From Pseudohongiella acticola (GTDB lineage Bacteria; Pseudomonadota; Gammaproteobacteria; Pseudomonadales; Pseudohongiellaceae), in the NCBI RefSeq assembly GCF_001758195.1, contig NZ_MASR01000002.1:124001-188000 (forward strand): a stretch of 64,000 nucleotides of DNA. Reading direction: 5' to 3'. The notes beneath the pieces were generated by a model. It did not search any database. It saw nothing but the letters and a program-made list of their open reading frames with translations, and had not been told where the DNA came from. Numbering within the stretch: position 1 is the first letter of the stretch; each line of letters starts with the position of its first letter. Shown here in pieces: positions 58,380 through 64,000 of this stretch. The position numbers and the translations under genes were made by a program.

Positions 58380-59690
58380 ATGGCACTCTATCGCAAGAAG
58401 GAAGCGGCCGAACCCGAGCGCCCCAGCAATGAGCGATTAATGAGAAAGAAACGACTGCTGATCATCAATGACGACCCCACTGTTAGCCAGACTCTCCAGT
58501 CCCTGGCCAAAACCAGTGGATTTGAGGTTATCACCACCGATACCAACATTGCGTTTTTTGCGCAGCTCGCCCTGTTCGAGCCCGATGTCATCATCGCTGA
58601 TATCGAAATGTCCATGCAGGACTGTCTTCGCATGGTTGATCAACTGGTAGAGTTAAACCCGAGAGCCCAGCTGGTCATTTTAAGCAACCTCGATAACAGT
58701 TCACTGGACACCATCGCACAGCATGCAACCGGACTGGAATTGATCGTGCTCGGTATTCTGCATAAACCCGCGCCAGCCGAAAAAGTGCTGCAACTGCTAA
58801 AACTGTACCTCAATGCTGGCAAACGCGGACTCATCAATCGTAATGCCTGGCAGGGGCAGGTTCACAACAAAAACTGGATGCCAACGCAGTCGGACCTGAT
58901 TGAGGTGATAGAAAAAGATCTGCTGACATTGCGCTATCAACCCAAGCTGGATTGCGTAACGGGCAGCCTTATCGGTTTCGAAGCCCTGGCAAGATGGGAG
59001 ATTGAAGGCAAAGGCACTATCACACCCGATGTATTTGTACCTCTGGCTGAAAACAGCCATTTAATGAGCGTGCTCACATGCAATATAGCAAGGCGCGGGC
59101 TACGCTGCCTCAGCACAATCCAGGCGTCTCCGTTTCTGTCCAGGCGTAACTCGCACACAGAGTTTTCCGCGGCACCTTTGACCCTGTCGCTGAATCTGAG
59201 TGTGAAATGCTTGGAAGATCAGGATATGCCGGAAAAACTACAGGAAATATGCCAGCAAACCGGTGTCGATCCGACCAGCATCGTCATAGAAATAGGTGAG
59301 TCCAGTGTCATGCAAGACCCCGAAGACCTTTTGCAGGCACTGAATAAATTTCACAAACTCGGGTTCCAGTTGGCGATCGACGACTTTGGTACCAGTTTTT
59401 CCTCAATGCTCTATCTGGTCAGGATGCCTCTTAGTGAAATCAAAATTGACAAGGATTTTGTCCGCATCGCCGATGATTCTGAAGAAGCCCGCTCCATAAT
59501 CAAATGCAGCGTAGAGCTGGCAGGCAGTCTCGGTATCAGATCAGTGGCAGCAGGCGTAGAAACTGAGGCGACGCTGCAGTATCTGAAGACATGTGGTTGT
59601 GATGCTTTTCAGGGTTATTTGGTATCCAGGCCCGTTGATGAAGATAAGGTGCTGGCTTGGAGTAAACAGTATTGCGAGTCTGTTCACTAG
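58380..59690 (+). CDS. Response regulator with EAL phosphodiesterase domain
   Basis: This 436-residue protein has an N-terminal receiver domain with acidic pocket Asp31/Asp32, phospho-acceptor Asp74 (VIIADIEMSM) and conserved Lys129. An EAL domain of about 250 residues hydrolyses c-di-GMP in active members. Catalytic residues seem kept: GFEALARW (Glu201), SLNLSV (Asn272), IEIGES (Glu304/Glu307), IDDFGTSF (Asp334/Asp335), IKIDKDF (Lys358), GVETEAT (Glu394) and FQGYL (Gln411). The usual AEGVE reads AAGVE. No histidine kinase gene is adjacent. Its 3' end faces the degenerate GGDEF-EAL gene 15 bases away. G+C content looks lower than in neighbours. Confidence 0.9.
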   Translation: MALYRKKEAAEPERPSNERLMRKKRLLIINDDPTVSQTLQSLAKTSGFEVITTDTNIAFFAQLALFEPDVIIADIEMSMQDCLRMVDQLVELNPRAQLVILSNLDNSSLDTIAQHATGLELIVLGILHKPAPAEKVLQLLKLYLNAGKRGLINRNAWQGQVHNKNWMPTQSDLIEVIEKDLLTLRYQPKLDCVTGSLIGFEALARWEIEGKGTITPDVFVPLAENSHLMSVLTCNIARRGLRCLSTIQASPFLSRRNSHTEFSAAPLTLSLNLSVKCLEDQDMPEKLQEICQQTGVDPTSIVIEIGESSVMQDPEDLLQALNKFHKLGFQLAIDDFGTSFSSMLYLVRMPLSEIKIDKDFVRIADDSEEARSIIKCSVELAGSLGIRSVAAGVETEATLQYLKTCGCDAFQGYLVSRPVDEDKVLAWSKQYCESVH

Positions 59691-59705
59691 TGGTGGGTGC
59701 ATGTG

Positions 59706-61376
59706 TCATACCCTCAGGCGGGCCCAGGGAATAGAAACCTTCGGCAGCGCCTTGCTTATCATTGGCCCTTGAAGCTCTGCGCATTCCAGTGCTCGCAACA
59801 TTTTTAAACCGTCACTGGTTGCAACACCATCAGCAATGCTCAATAAACCGCGGGAATGAATCAATTTTATCGTGGATGCCAATTCTCGACGCTTTTCCGT
59901 GTGCAGAAGGGCCGTTTTAATGATCTTTGGTGAAAATTTGATGGCATCTACTGACATCATGAACAGGTCCTGCACGTTTGTGCCTCCTACTCCGAAATTT
60001 GACACTATTATTGATACTTCATTCTTTTTCAGTTTTTCAAGATAATTCGTGCTCTTCGCGTCTGCAGCCCGTAACGACTGCTCACTGACTTCAATTCCAA
60101 GCCATCCCGGTTTGAACTTTCGTTTGGAAGATTCAGCCAGGGCATAGGCGAGCGCGGGCGCACACAATCTATCGTTGATGGTGACGTCCACCGTGATCCT
60201 GAATTGGTAGTTGTGACGCGCCCACTCGTCCGCATCTGCGAACGCCAGCTTTAACATCCAGCCACAAAGCCCCTGAACCGACGCGGGATCTTTCAACATG
60301 GATTTAAAATCATCCAGTAACAGATCTCCTTTTTGCGGGTGATGCCAATGCACAATACCCTGCAGTGCAGAAAAGTATCCCGTGCGGGTATTCAGCCTGG
60401 GCTCGTAGAAGAGCGAGAACTCATGCTTATCCATGGCAGCACGCAATTCTGCACCGTCTGCATCGCCACCAAAATCATGAATAGCTTCATTCTTACCGCT
60501 GGATTTTAAGCTCTGTTTATCGGCCTGGGCAGCGCTCGCCATTTTTGCTGCCTGGTCGACCAAAGCCTGCGGGTTATTCTCTGTGTCATGCCTGCCTTTG
60601 CGATGCAGGCCAGCGCTAGCGGTCAACTGGTAGTCTTTGCCATTGATACTAACGGGCTTTGCCAGCAGTTCTTCGACCAGTTTCTGCATACTGGATGCGT
60701 CAAGATCCTGCCCAACCTGGATACCCAACAGCTCGTTGTCAGACAGCTGACTAACATGAGCCCCCTCACCCAACCGGGCCTTAAGCTGCTCCGCCAGTGC
60801 TCGAATCAGCTGATTGGTAGTTTCTTTGTCCGCGCTCTGACGGATATGGTCCAGGTTGTTCACACGGACATTGAGCAAGTCCAGCTCCTGAGTATCGAGA
60901 CTGGCAGACTTCAACACTTTCTCAAGGTATTTGATGGTCGCCTTCTCATTGGGCAGACCGGTACCCCTGACATGATGCTGCGCCACGTACAGCTCGGATT
61001 GCAACCAACTGATCAGGCGCTGCAACAGCCCCCCAAGTAAACCTCCGCCAAACAGCCCTGTGCTTCTGACCCAGAACTCAGCATCAACGGTTTCGACGCT
61101 TACAAATAGTCCACCCGGACTCATCAATGCGGCACACACCATCGCAGTCACACAGCCTACTATTGGGCCACTGGCCAGACCCACCAGAAACACAACCAGC
61201 GTTATCCATATTTCGATGTCAGATGGCAGACCGCCGCCAATAAAGGCTATTCGCATCAAAATCGCGATACACACCCACAGCACGATGCAGACCAGTGTCT
61301 GTAGCTCGGCAGGCAGCCGGTAATACGCATTGACGATCGTGTTGAGCTTACTCATGAATCTTCGGATATGGGCCAT
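59706..61376 (-). CDS. Membrane GGDEF-EAL protein with both active sites lost
   Basis: This 556-residue protein has hydrophobic N-terminal segments (about 25-45, 55-85 and 105-122), a degenerate GGDEF domain (about 137-290) and a degenerate EAL domain (about 305-545). GGDEF is replaced by SDNEL (212-216). In the EAL domain, Glu of EAL is Ser336 (YFSALQG), the Asp pair reads Ser459-Asn460 (VSNFGVGG), and GVET reads GVAT (Ala519). Glu429 (IEVSEQ) and Gln536 (LQGPM) remain. It should not make or cleave c-di-GMP but could bind nucleotide or protein partners, like known degenerate regulators. A start at 61355 is an alternative. Confidence 0.87.
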   Translation of the reverse strand: MAHIRRFMSKLNTIVNAYYRLPAELQTLVCIVLWVCIAILMRIAFIGGGLPSDIEIWITLVVFLVGLASGPIVGCVTAMVCAALMSPGGLFVSVETVDAEFWVRSTGLFGGGLLGGLLQRLISWLQSELYVAQHHVRGTGLPNEKATIKYLEKVLKSASLDTQELDLLNVRVNNLDHIRQSADKETTNQLIRALAEQLKARLGEGAHVSQLSDNELLGIQVGQDLDASSMQKLVEELLAKPVSINGKDYQLTASAGLHRKGRHDTENNPQALVDQAAKMASAAQADKQSLKSSGKNEAIHDFGGDADGAELRAAMDKHEFSLFYEPRLNTRTGYFSALQGIVHWHHPQKGDLLLDDFKSMLKDPASVQGLCGWMLKLAFADADEWARHNYQFRITVDVTINDRLCAPALAYALAESSKRKFKPGWLGIEVSEQSLRAADAKSTNYLEKLKKNEVSIIVSNFGVGGTNVQDLFMMSVDAIKFSPKIIKTALLHTEKRRELASTIKLIHSRGLLSIADGVATSDGLKMLRALECAELQGPMISKALPKVSIPWARLRV

Positions 61377-61403
61377 ATGCAGTCAGGGCTCCCTACCTTT
61401 TTC

Positions 61404-61450
61404 AGCTTTGCGCTTTTGCGCTTTTGCGCTTTTGAGCTTTTGAGCTTTTG
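61404..61450. repeat. 8-bp tandem repeat between divergent genes
   Basis: Six units in a row: a 7-base AGCTTTG, three CGCTTTTG (61411, 61419, 61427) and two AGCTTTTG (61435, 61443). The array begins 28 bases upstream of the degenerate GGDEF-EAL gene's start and lies on the other side about 100 bases from csiV. Confidence 0.9.
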
Positions 61451-61549
61451 TTGTTTTTGTTTTTACTTACCTGCGTGCTGCAAACTCCCCGGATTGACTA
61501 TACCGTAACACTAGGCAAAAATAGAAGCTTACCTGCGCACAAGGTTCCA

Positions 61550-62530
61550 ATGAAAATTTCCCTCGTCCCAGCATCATTACAACAGTTTGTGTCTCACCTG
61601 GTTTTGGCGACGCCGACCTTTGTCAGCATTTGCTTGATGGCCACTGCTATAACTGCATCAGCACAGGACGGCAATCGCTGGTATCAGATTGAAGTTACCG
61701 TGTTTGCGCATGAGAACTCCAACCTGCAGCAGGAGCAATGGCCCACCCAGGACCTGGCGCTCAGTTATCCAGAGCAAACGCGCGAACTGGACAGCCTGCT
61801 GAAACACCTGAGCCTGGATGACTGGAGCGTGCTGCAGCCAGTCTCGGCAACCCGGATGCCAAACAATGAGATTGCCGTAGACGGGGACAGTGATGAGCCC
61901 CTGTTATCACCCGGACCCAACGCGTTGCGCAGCAGTAATTACCGTTTGCCGGATACCTTGCGCGATGCGTTTGTCGCCCTGCTCGCCGCAGATCACGACT
62001 TTACCCAGACCAATCGGGCCCTGACGCAGTCAACGGCTTACCGGGTGCTGTATCACAATGCCTGGCGCCAGCCGGTATTACGGGCGCCAGATGCCACGCC
62101 CATCGCCATTGCCGGTGGCCGCCAGTTTGGTCAGCATCATGAGCTTGAAGGCACACTGACCATTCGTTTCAATCAATCGCGGGACCGTGTGCTGCTGGAC
62201 ACCAATTTATGGCTGGCCCGTTTCAGTAGCCAGCTCAACAGTCAGCCACCGGAGCAGTCGAACATGCTGCAGTTGCCACAGTCGCCCTTCGCACCAGACC
62301 TGCCTGAACAGACACCTGACCTGATCAGCACTGCATCAGACAATCAACCAGCGCTAACAGAACGCTACTATGCATCACAGGTCTTTGCCATGAACGACAG
62401 CCGGCCCATGCGCAGCAATGAATTTCACTACCTCGATCACCCGGCCATCGGCGTTCTGGTGCAGGTATTCCCCTACGAGCCGCCAGCGCCTCCCGCTAGC
62501 GCATTTCCGGGAAGCGGCGCGCCGCTGTAA
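61550..62530 (+). CDS. csiV: CsiV family protein
   Basis: This is a 326-residue exported protein of the CsiV family. It has a signal peptide (LVLATPTFVSICLMATAITASA, cleavage likely before QDG) followed by the family start RWYQIEVTVFAHEN. The rest includes SSNYRLPDTLRDAF, YRVLYHNAWRQPVL, FGQHHELEGTLTIRFNQSRDRVLLDTNLWL and YYASQVFAMNDSRPMRSNEFHYLDHPAIGVLVQVFPYEPP. CsiV was described in Vibrio as a partner of peptidoglycan synthesis; a homologue sits beside mfd in Pseudomonas by memory. The start at 61550 has AAGG close by; TTGACT at 61494 is a possible -35. The end overlaps mtnP by 35 bases. Confidence 0.88.
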   Translation: MKISLVPASLQQFVSHLVLATPTFVSICLMATAITASAQDGNRWYQIEVTVFAHENSNLQQEQWPTQDLALSYPEQTRELDSLLKHLSLDDWSVLQPVSATRMPNNEIAVDGDSDEPLLSPGPNALRSSNYRLPDTLRDAFVALLAADHDFTQTNRALTQSTAYRVLYHNAWRQPVLRAPDATPIAIAGGRQFGQHHELEGTLTIRFNQSRDRVLLDTNLWLARFSSQLNSQPPEQSNMLQLPQSPFAPDLPEQTPDLISTASDNQPALTERYYASQVFAMNDSRPMRSNEFHYLDHPAIGVLVQVFPYEPPAPPASAFPGSGAPL

Positions 62531-63278
62531 GTAACAGATGATGAATCTGATCCATGCCCTGCGCCAGCACCGCACGGATGGCAGGCATGGTGATGACATC
62601 GTCTGACAGACCCGCCGCCCAGTTCACCGACAGACACACGCTGGCATACGCCAGACCCAGTTCACGTGCCAGCGCCGCCTCAGGCATGCCGGTCATACCC
62701 ACCATATCGCAGCCATCATTCTGCAGACGGCGGACTTCAGCCACGCTTTCCAGCCGCGGCCCCTGCGTGGCGCCATAGACACCCTGCGGCCAGACCGGCA
62801 GATTCAGCTCATCTGCACTGGCCATTAACAACTGCCGCAGCGACCTGTTATAAGGCTCGGTAAAATCGATGTGAGTGACACTGGCCGTGAAACGGTCCAC
62901 AGACTCAATATCAACCGCATCGCCGTCAAAATAGGTGTGTGCCCGACCATGGGTGTAATCAATGATCTGCTCCGGAATGGCGATGACACCAGGCCCCATC
63001 TGTCGATGGATACCGCCCACCGCATTAACGGCCAGCACCGAGGTGATCCCCAGCTCGCGCAGAGCAAACATATTGGCGCGATAGTTGATACGATGTGGCG
63101 GCACTGTATGTCCGTCCCCATGACGCGGCAGAAAATGCACGGCCGCTGAATCACCCGGCAGATGGCCGCGCGCAACCGGCACCGCCGCATCCTGATACGG
63201 CGTCTGCACCTGGGCCACCCGTTCCACCTCAAAACCGGGCAACTGATTCAGGCCGGTGCCACCAATAAACGCTAACAT
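62496..63278 (-). CDS. mtnP: S-methyl-5'-thioinosine phosphorylase
   Basis: This enzyme of the MTAP/PNP family phosphorolyses the product of methylthioadenosine deamination. Family motifs are FIGGTGLNQLPGF (phosphate site), FLPRHGDGHTVPPHRINYRAN, VNAVGGIHRQMGPG, TQGPRLESVAEVRRLQNDGCDMVGMTGMPEAALARELGL. The base-binding segment reads SVNWAAGL with Asn, where adenine-specific MTAP has TDYD. This favours a 6-oxopurine such as methylthioinosine. Length is 260 residues. It overlaps csiV tail to tail. Confidence 0.88.
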   Translation of the reverse strand: MLAFIGGTGLNQLPGFEVERVAQVQTPYQDAAVPVARGHLPGDSAAVHFLPRHGDGHTVPPHRINYRANMFALRELGITSVLAVNAVGGIHRQMGPGVIAIPEQIIDYTHGRAHTYFDGDAVDIESVDRFTASVTHIDFTEPYNRSLRQLLMASADELNLPVWPQGVYGATQGPRLESVAEVRRLQNDGCDMVGMTGMPEAALARELGLAYASVCLSVNWAAGLSDDVITMPAIRAVLAQGMDQIHHLLLTAARRFPEMR

Positions 63279-63342
63279 ACACTGTCTCCGAATTTGTCAG
63301 CAGGCAGTATAACAACGAAATCGTCCTGCCGGAGTTGACAGC

Positions 63343-63402
63343 ATGAGCAAAATTATTCCTAAAATGAGCGTTTCGACATATCGGTCATGGATTTCCCGAT
63401 GA
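63343..63402 (+). CDS. Possible 19-codon leader ORF coupled to the FkbM gene
   Basis: An ATG at 63343 with GGAG eight bases upstream opens a reading frame of 19 codons (MSKIIPKMSVSTYRSWISR). It ends in TGA overlapping the next start as ATGA (63399-63402). The FkbM gene itself has no visible ribosome site, so the short frame may bring ribosomes to it. It could also be chance; it is too short for coding statistics. Confidence 0.35.
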   Translation: MSKIIPKMSVSTYRSWISR

Positions 63403-64000
63403 AACGATTATTGATGCTGCTGTGGCACCAGAAACAGCGACTGCCGGGCGCGCTGCCCCGCGCCATCTACAAACAGATGCGCAGACGCGGCTACGCGCCC
63501 GCCTATGAATTCACTTCGGATTTTTTTGGTCTGGAATATCATGGCAATCTGAGTAACAACATTGATTTCGCCATTTATTTCTACGGCGCATTTGAAAAAC
63601 CACTGCTGTATTTCATGCGGGACGCGATTGAGGCCATTGCCGAACACGACGGTGTGTTTGTGGATGTCGGCGCCAATGTCGGCCAGCATTCGTTATTCAT
63701 GTCGCAACGCGCCAAATCTGTCATCGCCTTTGAGCCCTATGCGCCAGTCCGCGAGCGCCTGGCGCATCAGATTCGACTGAATGCGATACGCAACATCAAG
63801 GTAGAGTCGTTGGGCCTGAGCGATGACAACACCCTGCAGGCGTTCTATGCCCCTACCGGCGATAACGCCGGCATTGGCTCTTTTGACGAAAGCACCACTG
63901 AAAAGGGCAATGTCCTGCTCGGCGAGCTGGAGTTGATACGGGGAGACGATTACTTTGCCGACAACCCACCAGACTATCTGCACATGATCAAGATTGACGT
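63399..64000 (+). CDS. FkbM-family SAM-dependent methyltransferase (3' end outside window)
   Basis: The first 200 residues of a methyltransferase are present; the gene runs past the window end. The SAM motif I is FVDVGANVGQHSLFM (about 87-101), followed by SVIAFEPYAPVRERL (motif II acidic residue) and VESLGLSD, all usual in FkbM proteins. The end in the window, DYLHMIKID, matches the motif LIKID of this family. FkbM enzymes O-methylate sugars or natural products; the substrate here is unknown. The start may be the ATG at 63399 (coupled to the leader ORF) or the in-frame ATG at 63387. It is divergent from mtnP. Confidence 0.88.
   Translation, partial: MKRLLMLLWHQKQRLPGALPRAIYKQMRRRGYAPAYEFTSDFFGLEYHGNLSNNIDFAIYFYGAFEKPLLYFMRDAIEAIAEHDGVFVDVGANVGQHSLFMSQRAKSVIAFEPYAPVRERLAHQIRLNAIRNIKVESLGLSDDNTLQAFYAPTGDNAGIGSFDESTTEKGNVLLGELELIRGDDYFADNPPDYLHMIKID

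Overview
The window is ordinary chromosomal DNA of a gammaproteobacterium. It is densely coding, and its genes are housekeeping and central metabolism: rne, etfBA, lexA, topA, pyrD, purF, accD, folC, trpFBA, truA, asd, leuCD, aroC, folE, gpsA, sthA, nqrABCDEF and mfd. A Na+-translocating NADH:quinone reductase cluster with its maturation factors, a CsiV-family gene, a methylthioinosine phosphorylase, a FimV-type polar protein and a nagZ/lexA/topA neighbourhood recall the Pseudomonas/Cellvibrio/marine oligotroph side of the class. This comes from remembered gene orders, not a search. No tRNA, rRNA, CRISPR array, prophage, transposase or plasmid backbone was seen.

Layout. 1-2.46 kb: the 3' part of rne, with a very long disordered tail and a strong terminator. 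2.5-6.7 kb (minus): etfBA, then the nagZ-hpt-DUF1285 operon. 6.9-10.5 kb: lexA with an SOS box, convergent with topA across a 328-bp gap filled by an inverted pair of hairpin elements. 10.7-14.0 kb: ilvE, tatD, a small glutaredoxin-like gene and pyrD. 14.3-21.7 kb (plus): a six-gene MoxR/DUF58/DUF4381/BatA/BatB/BatD cluster, preceded by an 18-bp degenerate tandem array, then a SUI1-family gene. 22.1-33.6 kb (minus): purF-cvpA-SPOR-folC-accD-trpA-trpB-trpF-truA-fimV, transcribed from fimV towards purF. 33.8-39.2 kb (minus): asd, leuD, leuC, aroC, prmB. leuB is not present. 39.3-43.9 kb: folE, an OmpA-like DUF4892 gene, a DUF4389 gene, gpsA, sthA.

43.9-51.5 kb (minus) holds nqrA-F followed by apbE and nqrM, so the sodium pump lies beside the flavin transferase and the NqrM maturation factor it needs. 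The nqr leader is long and rich in perfect inverted repeats. 51.6-56.8 kb: a long-form GAPDH divergent from mfd. 56.8-58.2 kb: an AGCS-type symporter. 58.4-61.4 kb: two convergent c-di-GMP-type genes. One is a REC-EAL protein with a catalytic set that looks intact, the other a membrane GGDEF-EAL protein with both active sites destroyed. 61.5-64 kb: csiV, mtnP and the start of an FkbM-type methyltransferase preceded by a possible 19-codon coupled leader ORF.

I did not find a clearly new multi-gene system. The most interesting unexplained material is non-coding. It comprises the covarying hairpin pair between lexA and topA, two unrelated degenerate repeat arrays in the leaders of moxR and fimV, an 8-bp tandem repeat between the degenerate GGDEF-EAL gene and csiV, nested palindromes after rne, and short very AT-rich patches inside leuD and aroC.
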